This document shows positions 35,043-43,137 of a stretch of DNA of 64,000 nucleotides, piece by piece. Under the pieces are notes generated by a model. That model had not been told where the DNA came from. It saw only the letters and a program-made list of their open reading frames with translations, and made no database searches. Origin of the DNA: JACVRW01 sp963837445 (GTDB lineage Bacteria > Actinomycetota > Thermoleophilia > Solirubrobacterales > Thermoleophilaceae); contig CAWINK010000021.1 of assembly GCA_963837445.1 (NCBI GenBank), forward strand, positions 434,001 through 498,000. Reading direction: 5' to 3'. Made by a program: the position numbers and the translations under genes. Positions within the stretch are counted from its first letter, which is position 1. Each line of letters opens with the position of its first letter.

Positions 35043-35119
35043 CGGAACGGGTTGTACCCAATCCAGCCGGTCGATGCGCCAGGTCCCGATGAACGCTCCC
35101 CCCGGCTAGCCTTTTCACC

Positions 35120-35743
35120 ATGGCGCAGCCGCTCGAGAGCTTCCCGCTGTTCCCACTCGGGCTGGTGCTGCTGCCGGGGGAACTGGTACCGCTCCACATC
35201 TTCGAGGACCGCTACAAGCTGATGATCGGCGAGTGCCTCGACGGGGAGCGCGAGTTCGGGATCATCTGGCTCTCCGACGACGGCCTCAAGGATGTCGGCT
35301 GCTCGGCGCGGATAACGCGAGTACTCGAGCGCTTCGACGACGGCCGCCTGAACATCCTCGTTGAGGGCACCCAGCCGTTCAGGCTCACGCGCAGGATCGA
35401 GGACCTGCCCTACCCCGCCGGCGACGTCGAGTCGCTCGCGGACGAAGACGAAGACGAAGCGGACGCGGAAGCCCTCGAGCGCGCCCGCTCGCGCTACGCC
35501 GACCTGGTCGAAGAGGTCACCGAGACCCGCCCGGAGCCGGATGCGCTTGCGGCGCTCGATGCATACGGGATGGCCGCCACCCTCGAGGTCGCGCCCGAGG
35601 CCAAGCAGGCCCTGCTGGAGCTCCGCTCCGAGAGCGGCCGACTCGAGCAGCTGGAGGAGCTGTTCGTCGAGGCGCTCCAGCGCATCAGGATGGCCGAGCG
35701 CGCGGCCGAGCGCGCCAGCGGCAACGGCCACCTGAAGGGTTGA
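35120..35743 (+). CDS. Lon N-terminal-domain (LON substrate-binding) protein
   Basis: 207 residues. FPLFPLGLVLLPGELVPLHIFEDRYKLM is the hallmark start of the LON domain, followed by FGIIWL, GCSARITRVLERFDDGRLNILVEG and RFRL-like FRLTRRIEDLPY. There is no ATPase or protease part; free-standing LON proteins of this size are common and probably bind unfolded substrates. An acidic low-complexity stretch (DEDEDEADAEALE) separates the two halves. It is divergent from the PhoX-like gene with 77 bp between them. Confidence 0.85.
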   Translation: MAQPLESFPLFPLGLVLLPGELVPLHIFEDRYKLMIGECLDGEREFGIIWLSDDGLKDVGCSARITRVLERFDDGRLNILVEGTQPFRLTRRIEDLPYPAGDVESLADEDEDEADAEALERARSRYADLVEEVTETRPEPDALAALDAYGMAATLEVAPEAKQALLELRSESGRLEQLEELFVEALQRIRMAERAAERASGNGHLKG

Positions 35744-35750
35744 GGCGTTT

Positions 35751-35839
35751 AGGGCCCTGCGGCCCTGGTGATAAACAGCACGCGGCCCTTTGGCTGCGGG
35801 ACGGCGTTCGCAGGGAACGCCGGGCGCCGGGAGGGCGCC
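35751..35839 (+). other. Series of short hairpins before the subtilase gene
   Basis: Three perfect stems follow one another: AGGGCC/GGCCCT (35751-35766), GGCGTTC/GAACGCC (35803-35821) and GGCGCC/GGCGCC (35823-35839). The last ends 22 bases before the protease ATG. No T-run is present, so they may be leader structures or weak terminators of the LON gene. Confidence 0.4.
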
Positions 35840-35860
35840 AAATTCTGACTGGAGGAATCG

Positions 35861-37087
35861 ATGCGTAGGGGCATCCTTGGATTGGTCTGTTCGTTGGCGC
35901 TCGTGGCCGGTCTCACCGGCACGGCGCAGGCGGCGAAGTACGACGCCGACACGGTGATCGTCAAGTTCGCGGGCGATGTATCGAGCGCGCAGCGAGCGGC
36001 GCTCTTCAACACGGCCGGCGTCGACCGCAAGGTCGGCTCGGTGGCCGGCGTGGGCGCGCAGGTGGTGAGTGTTCAGGGCGACCCGGCAGTGGTGGCGCGC
36101 CGGCTCAACCGAAGCGCGCTGGTCTCCTACGCGGAGCCCAACTTCATCCTGAGGACGATGGCCGTCCCGAACGACCCGCTGTTCCCTGAGCTCTACGGGC
36201 TCCACAACACCGGGCAGACCGGTGGCAGCGCCGACGCTGACATCGACGCCCCCGAGGGCTGGGACGCGGCCGGGCTCGGCGCTTTCCCCGCGACCGGTGG
36301 CCCGAAGATCGGCATCGTCGACACGGGCATCGACAGCACCCACACAGAGCTGAGCGGCAAGGCCGTCGACTGCGCCGCGTCGCTCGGGGGGCTCTTGACG
36401 AGCGGTACCTGCACGGACGACAACATGCACGGCACGCACGTGGCCGGCACGATCGCCGCCAAGGCGAACAACGGCGCCGGCGTGGCCGGCGTGTCGTTCA
36501 ACTCGCCGCTGTCGATCTGCAAGGCGCTCTACACGGCGGCGGGCACCGGCCTGACCTCAGACGTCGCCGCCTGCATCGTCTGGGCCCACCAGCGCGGCGC
36601 CAAGGTGATCTCGATGAGCCTCGGTGGCGGCGCCTCGACCACGCTCAAGAACGCCGTCGCGGCGGCTTGGCAGAACGGAAGTGCGACCGGCTCCGTCCTG
36701 ATCGCAGCCGCCGGCAACGACGGCGACGCGACGCTGAACTACCCGGCGGCTTACCCGGAGGTCGTCTCCGTGGCCGCAACCGACCACAACGACGCGCGCG
36801 CCTCGTTCTCGAACGCGAACGCGGACGTCGAGGTCGCGGCTCCGGGCGTGAACGTGCTCTCGACGATCCCGGGCGGCCAGTACGCCGAGCTGTCCGGCAC
36901 GTCGATGGCCACCCCGCACACCTCGGGCGTGGCTGGCGTGCTGTGGCGGCTGTTCCCGGCCGACACAGCGGCGGGCATCCGCAGCCGCCTCGGCGCGGCC
37001 GTGGACGACCTCGGCCCGGCCGGACGCGACCCGAGCTTCGGCTTCGGCCGCGTGAACCTCTGCAAGGCGGCCGGCGGAGGCTGCTGA
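35861..37087 (+). CDS. Secreted subtilisin-like serine protease (S8)
   Basis: 408 residues with a signal peptide (LGLVCSLALVAGLTGTAQA). A short I9-like propeptide (residues ~28-95) precedes the catalytic domain. The triad is D154 (GIVDTGID), H190 (MHGTHVAGT) and S348 (SGTSMATPH), with oxyanion N286 (AAAGNDGD). Length and order are those of a fervidolysin/thermitase-type protease without extra C-terminal domains. GGAGG lies 7 bases before ATG 35861. Confidence 0.93.
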   Translation: MRRGILGLVCSLALVAGLTGTAQAAKYDADTVIVKFAGDVSSAQRAALFNTAGVDRKVGSVAGVGAQVVSVQGDPAVVARRLNRSALVSYAEPNFILRTMAVPNDPLFPELYGLHNTGQTGGSADADIDAPEGWDAAGLGAFPATGGPKIGIVDTGIDSTHTELSGKAVDCAASLGGLLTSGTCTDDNMHGTHVAGTIAAKANNGAGVAGVSFNSPLSICKALYTAAGTGLTSDVAACIVWAHQRGAKVISMSLGGGASTTLKNAVAAAWQNGSATGSVLIAAAGNDGDATLNYPAAYPEVVSVAATDHNDARASFSNANADVEVAAPGVNVLSTIPGGQYAELSGTSMATPHTSGVAGVLWRLFPADTAAGIRSRLGAAVDDLGPAGRDPSFGFGRVNLCKAAGGGC

Positions 37088-37091
37088 GCGG

Positions 37092-38612
37092 CTAGTCGAC
37101 GACCGTAGCGACGCCACCTCGGCGTGGGTCGCCTCCTCCGGTGAGGCGACCCGTGTCGGGGTTGCGCGCCACGGCCTGGGCGCCGCCGAAGAACAGGTTC
37201 TGCTCCCCCCAGCGGCGCACCGTCCAGCCGCCACGCTCGAGGCGCTCGAGGGCCGCCTCGTCGACGCCGGGCTCGGCGTCCACCTGCCTCTCCTCCACGT
37301 GGATGCGTGGAGCCGACACGGCATCCTGGGCCGGCTGCCCGTGGTCCACCACGCCGAGCACCGTCTGAAGGATCGCCGAGCGGATCCGGTTCGACCCTGC
37401 GCTCCCGATGGCGATCTCGGGCCGCCCCTCACGCAGCACCACCGTCGGCGCCATCATGCTCGGCACGCGCGCGCCGGGTGGGTGTTGGTGGAACCCGAGC
37501 GGGTTCAGGTCGTGCTCGCCCAGCATGTTGTTCAGGTGCATGCCCGTGCCGGGCACGAGGACGCCCGAGCAGGAGCCGTTCGAGCAGGTGACCGATGCGC
37601 AGGAGCCCTCCGCATCCATCACTGAGATGTGCGTCGTGTTACCAAGGCGCGAGCGCACGTCCGTGGCCACCGAGTCGAGCGCCTTCTTGGCCAGGAAGCG
37701 CTCCAGGAAGCCCTCGGTGGCGAGGCCCGCGAGGAACTCCTCGTCGCGGGCGCGATTGGTGGACGCGATCACCTCGGCGACCATGTACGGGTCGTGCGGC
37801 CGCTCGAGGCGCTCGAGGATCCCGAGCGCGTCCGCGATCAGGATCCCGCCGGACGAGGGAGGCGGATTCGTGATCACCTCGCGACCCCGGTAGGTAACCC
37901 TGGCCGGATCGCGCTCGATCACCTGGTATGAGCCGAGGTCCTCGCGGCTCAGCATGCCGCCGCGCTCGAGCACCCAGTCGCTCACCGCGGCGGCCACGTC
38001 GCCGCTGTAGAGGAAGGCGGGGCCTTCCGCGCCGAGCCGGTCGAGCAGGTCGCCGAGCTCGGGCAGCCGGATCGTGTCGCCCTCTTCGAGCAGTCGCCCC
38101 TCCGGGGCGTAGATCGAGGCGCACTCCGGCGTGAGGGTCAGGATCGGGTGCAGGACCTCGAACAGGAAAGCCTGCATCGGAACCACCTCGATCCCGTCGC
38201 GCGCGGCGCGAGCGGGCGCCCCGGTGAGGTCGCCGAGCCGCGCGCTGCCGAACCGCTCGAGGGTCTCGACGAGGCCGAGCGTGGTGCCGTAGGCGCCGCA
38301 GGACGCCGGCCCCACGTTGAAGCGCTGCACGGCGTCCTCGCTGAAGCGAACGTCCGCGGGCACGAGCTCCGCGGGCTCGCGCCCTTCGAGGCCGAGGCCG
38401 GGCGCGGCGACGAAGAAGTCGAGTACGTGAGATTCACCGCGTGCGTGCACGACCATGAAGCCACCGGCGCCCGGACCGGTGAGCGGCGACTCGGCCACGA
38501 ACGACATCAGCACGGCCGCAACCGCGGCGTCGACCGCGTTGCCGCCCGCCCGCAGCGCATCGGCTCCGGCTTGCGCCGTGAGCGGATGGCCGGCTGCGAC
38601 CACCCCCTTCAT
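37092..38612 (-). CDS. ggt: Gamma-glutamyltransferase
   Basis: 506 residues. The N-terminal heavy-chain motif is AAGHPLTAQAGADALRAGGNAVDAAVA, and GPGAGGFMVV and DFFVAAP follow. The autocatalytic site is NTTHISVMDAEG, where the second Thr becomes the nucleophile after self-cleavage. The light chain carries MMAPTVVLREGRPEIAIGSAGSNRI. The family transfers gamma-glutamyl groups from glutathione or related peptides. No clear signal peptide is present, which is unusual for extracellular members but common for the cytoplasmic subgroup. The end carries GGGDPRRGG, also conserved. Confidence 0.9.
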   Translation of the reverse strand: MKGVVAAGHPLTAQAGADALRAGGNAVDAAVAAVLMSFVAESPLTGPGAGGFMVVHARGESHVLDFFVAAPGLGLEGREPAELVPADVRFSEDAVQRFNVGPASCGAYGTTLGLVETLERFGSARLGDLTGAPARAARDGIEVVPMQAFLFEVLHPILTLTPECASIYAPEGRLLEEGDTIRLPELGDLLDRLGAEGPAFLYSGDVAAAVSDWVLERGGMLSREDLGSYQVIERDPARVTYRGREVITNPPPSSGGILIADALGILERLERPHDPYMVAEVIASTNRARDEEFLAGLATEGFLERFLAKKALDSVATDVRSRLGNTTHISVMDAEGSCASVTCSNGSCSGVLVPGTGMHLNNMLGEHDLNPLGFHQHPPGARVPSMMAPTVVLREGRPEIAIGSAGSNRIRSAILQTVLGVVDHGQPAQDAVSAPRIHVEERQVDAEPGVDEAALERLERGGWTVRRWGEQNLFFGGAQAVARNPDTGRLTGGGDPRRGGVATVVD

Positions 38613-38642
38613 GTGGGCGAGCCTAGCCGCGCGGCGCTCGTG

Positions 38643-40184
38643 TTAGCCGCGCGGGAGGAACTCGGGCACGTCCACGTCGGCGAGCGTGCCGGCGGTGACC
38701 CGTTCACGCGAGCGACTCACGTGGGGCTCGGTGTCGGCCGGGATGCCGCGACCCTCGCGACGTCCCCGCTCCTCGTCCCGCGGGCGGGCCCGGTGCACGG
38801 GCCGGTCGCCGTAGCCGGTGGCCACGACGGTCACCCACACCTGGTCGTCGACCTTGTCGTCGACCATGGCGCCGAAGATGATGTTCGCGTCGGGATGCGC
38901 CGCCTCGGCCACCGCCTTCGCGGCCTCGTTGACCTCCCAGAGCGACAGGTCTCGGCCGCCGGTGATCGACAGCAGGATCGAGCGTGCTCCCTCCAGCGAG
39001 GTCTCGAGCAGTGGCGACTCGATCGCGTGCTCCACCGCGTCCATCGCGCGCCGGTCGCCCGAGCCCATGCCGATGCCGAGCAGCGCCTGACCCGCCTGGG
39101 ACATGATCGTCCGCACGTCGGCGAAGTCGAGGTTGATCAGGCCCGGAAGCGTGATCAGGTCGGAGATGCCCTGCACACCCTGGCGCAGGACGTCGTCCGC
39201 CACGCGGAACGCGTCGACCATGGAGGTGGACTTGTCGAGCACGGACAGGAGCCGGGCGTTGGGGATCACGATCAGCGTGTCGACCTCGCGGGCGAGGTCG
39301 TCCACGCCCTGATCGGCCTGCTCACCGCGACGCGCGCCCTCGAACGAGAACGGCTTGGTGATGATGCCGACTGTGAGCGCACCCACCTCGCGGGCGATGC
39401 GCGCCACGACGGGCGCCGCGCCGGTGCCGGTGCCGCCGCCGGCGCCGGCGGCGATGAACACCATGTCCGAGCCCTTGAGGTGGCTCTTGATCTCGTCGTA
39501 GTCCTCGAGCGCGGCGGCGCGGCCGAGGTCGGGGTTCGACCCGGAGCCGAGCCCGCGCGTGGCGTCGCCGCCGATGTGGAGCCGCGTGCTGGCGGACGAG
39601 CCCTCCAGCGACTGGACGTCGGTGTTGAGCGCGATGAACTCCACGCCCTCGACCTGGGCCTCGATCATCCGGTTGACGGCGTTCACGCCGGCACCGCCCA
39701 CGCCGAGCACCCGCAGCACGGGCTCGGTCGGACGCTCGGGCCGCGACGGGACGAACGGCTCCGGCTCGTGTTCGAGCTCACGGGTGGCCGGGACGGGACT
39801 GCGTTCAAGGATGTTCTCGGGAATGTCCTGGGAGAAGACGGCCTTGAGCCGCTCCTCCGGACTGCGCACACCACCGTCGTAGCGATTGCCGCGACGCTCC
39901 TCGCGCTCCTGCGCGCGGCGAGCGGCCTCGGTCCTGCGACCGCCGAGGTCGTGCCCCTCGGTCTGCGCCTGCGGCTCGGGCACGTGGCGCGTGACCTGCG
40001 GCGCGGGCCCGCCCTCCGGCAGCGGCCGACCGAGCTTCGGCTCGTGCTCAGGGGCACGCTCCTCCTCAGGGGGGCGCTCCTCCTTGCGCGGCTTCTGCTC
40101 GTGACGAGCTTCGTCCTCCTCCGTCTTGCGGAAGAGCTGCGCCAGGGGACCCTCGCGCATGCTCGCCCTCTTACCGCTTGACAT
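38643..40184 (-). CDS. ftsZ: Cell division protein FtsZ with a long charged N-terminal extension
   Basis: 513 residues. The tubulin-like core starts near residue 155: GVGGAGVNAVNRMI, signature GGGTGTGAAP (249-258), T7 loop NLDFADVRTIM, and a C-terminal peptide DVDVPEFLPRG typical of FtsZ. Ordinary FtsZ has about ten residues before this core. Here ~150 residues rich in Glu, Arg, Pro and Gln precede it (EEDEARHEQKPRKEERPPEE and similar). The extended start is supported by GGAGGAGG 8 bases before ATG 40184 and by the 14-bp overlap with parA. It is not next to dcw genes such as ftsQ or murC. Either the only FtsZ or a second copy. Confidence 0.93.
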   Translation of the reverse strand: MSSGKRASMREGPLAQLFRKTEEDEARHEQKPRKEERPPEEERAPEHEPKLGRPLPEGGPAPQVTRHVPEPQAQTEGHDLGGRRTEAARRAQEREERRGNRYDGGVRSPEERLKAVFSQDIPENILERSPVPATRELEHEPEPFVPSRPERPTEPVLRVLGVGGAGVNAVNRMIEAQVEGVEFIALNTDVQSLEGSSASTRLHIGGDATRGLGSGSNPDLGRAAALEDYDEIKSHLKGSDMVFIAAGAGGGTGTGAAPVVARIAREVGALTVGIITKPFSFEGARRGEQADQGVDDLAREVDTLIVIPNARLLSVLDKSTSMVDAFRVADDVLRQGVQGISDLITLPGLINLDFADVRTIMSQAGQALLGIGMGSGDRRAMDAVEHAIESPLLETSLEGARSILLSITGGRDLSLWEVNEAAKAVAEAAHPDANIIFGAMVDDKVDDQVWVTVVATGYGDRPVHRARPRDEERGRREGRGIPADTEPHVSRSRERVTAGTLADVDVPEFLPRG

Positions 40185-40941
40185 TCGCCAGGACCTCCTC
40201 CGCTAGCTGCCGGTAGGCGTAAGCCGCCTTGCCGTTGGGGTCGTACTTGAGCACCGACATGCCCTTCACAGGGGCCTCGGCGAAACGAACGGTCTTGTTG
40301 ATGCGCGACGCAAAGACGCGGTCACCGAAGTTCTCCTCGAGGATCTCGATCGCCTCCTTGGCGTGCACGGTGCGATTGTCCACGAGCGTCGGCAGGATGC
40401 CCTCGATCTCGATGTCGGGGTTGAGCTCCTCGCGCACCATGGACAGCGTGTTCTGGAGCTGGATCAGCCCGCGCATGGACAGATACTCGCACTGGACGGG
40501 GACGATCACCTTCTGCGAAGCCGTGAGGGCGTTGATCGTGAGCAGCCCGAGGCTCGGTGGAGTGTCGATGAAGACATAGTCGTAGTCGTCCCGGATGGGC
40601 TCGAGCGCCTTCTTCAGCGAGCGCTCGCGGCCGATCATCGTAGACATCGCGATCTCGGCGCCGGCCAGGTCGATCGAGGCGCAGGCCACGTCGACCTCGC
40701 GCTTGCGAATCACCTCGCGTATCGAAAGCTGGTGAACGAGCACGTCGTACATCGACGCCTCGAGCGAGTCCGGGTCGATGCCCTGACTCATCGTGAGGTT
40801 GCCCTGGGGGTCGAGGTCGACGCAGAGCACTCGGTGCCCGCGCTCGACGAACGCCGCCGCCAGGTTGAGCGTCGTGGTGGTCTTCGCCACCCCACCCTTC
40901 TGGTTGGTGAACGCGATGACCTTAGCCTTGGGCGTCGTCAC
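40171..40941 (-). CDS. parA: ParA/Soj-family chromosome-partitioning ATPase
   Basis: 256 residues. The deviant Walker A is NQKGGVAKTTTTLN, followed by VLCVDLDPQGNLT, DYVFIDTPPSLG and VPVQCEYLSMRGL, all ParA/Soj landmarks. ParA proteins form dynamic ATP-bound dimers on DNA that position chromosomes or protein complexes. GTG 40941 has GGAGG 5 bases upstream and is preferred over ATG 40971. There is no parB downstream; instead the gene overlaps ftsZ by 14 bp, so partition and division proteins are made from one message. Confidence 0.9.
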   Translation of the reverse strand: MTTPKAKVIAFTNQKGGVAKTTTTLNLAAAFVERGHRVLCVDLDPQGNLTMSQGIDPDSLEASMYDVLVHQLSIREVIRKREVDVACASIDLAGAEIAMSTMIGRERSLKKALEPIRDDYDYVFIDTPPSLGLLTINALTASQKVIVPVQCEYLSMRGLIQLQNTLSMVREELNPDIEIEGILPTLVDNRTVHAKEAIEILEENFGDRVFASRINKTVRFAEAPVKGMSVLKYDPNGKAAYAYRQLAEEVLANVKR

Positions 40942-41017
40942 GGGTTCCTCCGCATCAAGTCCATTACGCAAGCGGTATTCGCACGCCCTGGGCGGAATCC
41001 TTCACCCTTCGCGTCCG

Positions 41018-41918
41018 ATGCCTTCGCTATTGGACAAGCGGCTCGTCCTCGTGACGGGCAAGGGCGGCGCCGGAAAGACGACCGTAGCGGCCGCCCTTGG
41101 GTTGATCGCGGCACGGCGCGGCAAGCGCGTGGTGCTGTGCGAGGTGGCGGAGCAGAGCCGCCTTCCCGACCTTCTGGAGCGCCTCCAGCCCGAGGAGCTG
41201 CACCATGTGTCCGTCGAGCCCGAGCGCGCAAAGGAGGAATGGCTCCGCTATCAGCTCAAGTCGCGCACCCTGGCCGCGGTGCTCGGCGGAAGCGGTGTGT
41301 TCCAATACCTGACCGCGGCGGCTCCGGGCCTCACCGAGCTCGTGACGATGGGCAAGGTCTGGGACCTCGCGCAGATCGAGCCGCGCACCGGCGGGCCCGC
41401 GTACGACCTTGCGATCGTCGATGCCCCGGCCACCGGCCACGGGCTCGCAATGCTGCGCGCGCCGAGCACGTACGCGAACATCGCGCGCGTCGGGCCGGTG
41501 GGCCGCCACGCCGAGCGAATCGACTCCTTCATGCGCGATCCCGCCCAGACGGGCGTGCTGACGGTCGCGCTCCCCGAGGAGATGCCCGTGAACGAGACCG
41601 TGGAGTTCGAGCGGGCGCTTCGGCGCGACCTCGACATGGCGCTGGACGCGATCGTCGTGAACGCGCTGCATCCATCACGGCTTAAGACCCAGGACGTGCG
41701 CCGGCTCGACGACACGGGCGGTGGCTCCAAGGTCGCGCGCGCGGCGATCGACACGGCCCTGGCCGAGCACCGGCGGGCCCGAGCGGAGCACGCGACAGGT
41801 GCGGCGCCTCCGGCGGGCCGCGAGCGCGCCGGTGATCACGCTGCCGCGGGTGTTCGAGCCGGAGCTGCGCCGTGAGGACGTGGAGCGGCTGTCCGTGGAG
41901 CTGGAGCGCAAGCTGTGA
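41018..41918 (+). CDS. ArsA/GET3-like ATPase, first of a pair, with a +1 frameshift near the 3' end
   Basis: The Walker A motif is VTGKGGAGKTT, and AIVDAPATGHGLAML, PVGRHAERIDSF and LPEEMPVNET follow, as in the Rv3679-type anion-transporting ATPases of actinobacteria. In the starting frame the protein ends at 41875 after a Gly/Ala/Arg run that looks random. One base further on, the frame encodes SAPVITLPRVFEPELRREDV and stops at 41918, overlapping the next start by 4 bases as coupled genes do. So the true C-terminus is probably in the shifted frame and the break lies about 41770-41800. A sequencing error or real mutation could explain it. Joined length about 300 residues. Confidence 0.8.
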
Positions 41919-42982
41919 TCGCCGACTGGCTCGCGCGCAAGGAGGTCTGCATCTGCGCCGGCTCGGGCGGGGTCGGCAAGACCACCGCGTCCGCCGCCAT
42001 CGCGCTCGGCATGGCCGCGCGCGGCAAGAAGGTGGCCGTGCTCACGATCGACCCGGCCAAGCGACTGGCGAACTCGCTCGGGCTGCCGGAGCTCGGGAAC
42101 GAGGAGCGGCTCGTGAAGGCCGACGTCGAGGGCGAGCTCTGGGCCATGATGCTCGACCCGAAGCGCACGTTCGACGAGCTGGTGGAGTGGCACGCGCCCG
42201 ACGAGCGCACCCGCGACGCCGTGCTCTCGAACCGCATCTACCAGGAGCTCTCGAACGCCGTGGCGGGCTCTCAGGAGTACATGGCGATGGAGAAGCTCCA
42301 CGAGCTCCATCAGGAGGGCCGCTACGACCTGCTCGTGCTCGATACCCCGCCCACTCGCAACGCGCTCGACTTCCTCGACGCCCCCAAGAAGCTGGCGGCG
42401 TTCATCGACTCGCGAACGCTCCAGCTGTTCACCACGCCCGGGATGCTCGGGCTGAAGGTGCTCGGGCGCGGCTCAGGCGTGGCCCTCTCGGTGCTGAAGC
42501 GCGCCACCGGCATCGACCTGCTGGAGGACCTGTCGTCCTTCTTCTCGAGCTTCGGCGACATGGCCGAGGGATTTCGCGAGCGCGCCGAGGGCGTGAACGC
42601 GCTGCTCGCCGACAGCCGCAGCGCGTTCGTGCTCGTCACGTCTCCGCGCGCGGACGCCGTGGAGGAGGCGGCCTGGTTCCACCATCGCCTGCTGGACGCC
42701 GGCCTTCCCTTCGCCGGCGTGGTGGCCAACCGCGTGCACCCGCCGCTTCCCAGGGGCAATCCCGGCGCCGAGCTCCAGAGGCTGATCGGTGACGACGCGC
42801 TCGCCGGGAAGGTCCTGCGCACATTCGAGGAGCAGCGCCGCCTGGCCACGCAGGACCGCAAGAACCTCGCGGAGCTGCGCCGCAGGCTCGGCCGCAAGCC
42901 GATGATCGAGGTGCCGCACCTGGACGACGACGTCCACGATCTGGACGGACTGCGGCGGATGGACGAATACCTGTTCGGCTAG
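41915..42982 (+). CDS. ArsA/GET3-like ATPase, second of a pair (Rv3680-like)
   Basis: 355 residues. Walker A CAGSGGVGKTT, then VLTIDPAKRLANSLGL (the ArsA DTAP-type switch), LLVLDTPPTRNALDFLD and the C-terminal LIGDDALAGKVLRTFEEQRRL. Two such ATPases side by side form a conserved actinobacterial module; in Mycobacterium the Rv3679-Rv3680 pair forms a complex and affects metabolism and antibiotic tolerance. GTG 41915 overlaps the upstream stop. The pair is divergent from parA-ftsZ with 76 bp between the likely starts. Confidence 0.88.
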   Translation: MIADWLARKEVCICAGSGGVGKTTASAAIALGMAARGKKVAVLTIDPAKRLANSLGLPELGNEERLVKADVEGELWAMMLDPKRTFDELVEWHAPDERTRDAVLSNRIYQELSNAVAGSQEYMAMEKLHELHQEGRYDLLVLDTPPTRNALDFLDAPKKLAAFIDSRTLQLFTTPGMLGLKVLGRGSGVALSVLKRATGIDLLEDLSSFFSSFGDMAEGFRERAEGVNALLADSRSAFVLVTSPRADAVEEAAWFHHRLLDAGLPFAGVVANRVHPPLPRGNPGAELQRLIGDDALAGKVLRTFEEQRRLATQDRKNLAELRRRLGRKPMIEVPHLDDDVHDLDGLRRMDEYLFG

Positions 42983-43017
42983 GAGGGTCTAGCTACAGCT
43001 GGTCTCCGCTCGCGGCG

Positions 43018-43044
43018 CCGCTGCGCCAGCGCTTACGGCAGCGG
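43018..43044 (+). terminator. Possible terminator after the ATPase pair
   Basis: CCGCTGC and GCAGCGG form a 7-bp stem around 13 bases, 36 bases after the stop. There is no T-run, so termination is uncertain. The right arm merges with dispersed repeat copy C. Confidence 0.35.
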
Positions 43045-43058
43045 TGAAGGGTAGGCCG

Positions 43059-43074
43059 ACAACTCGCCACTCGA
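43059..43074 (+). repeat. Dispersed repeat, copy C
   Basis: Exact match to ACAACTCGCCACTCGA at 3730-3745, nearly 40 kb away, and one mismatch from the inverted copy at 3821. The upstream CAGCGGTGAAGGG resembles the flank of copy B and the downstream TTCGAAGCGGG the flank of copy A. It lies in the 155-bp gap between convergent genes. Confidence 0.6.
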
Positions 43075-43137
43075 CCTCTTTCGAAGCGGGTGAGGCGCCC
43101 TGCCGCGCCAATCGAATGCAATATGCCGCCGTTGGGG

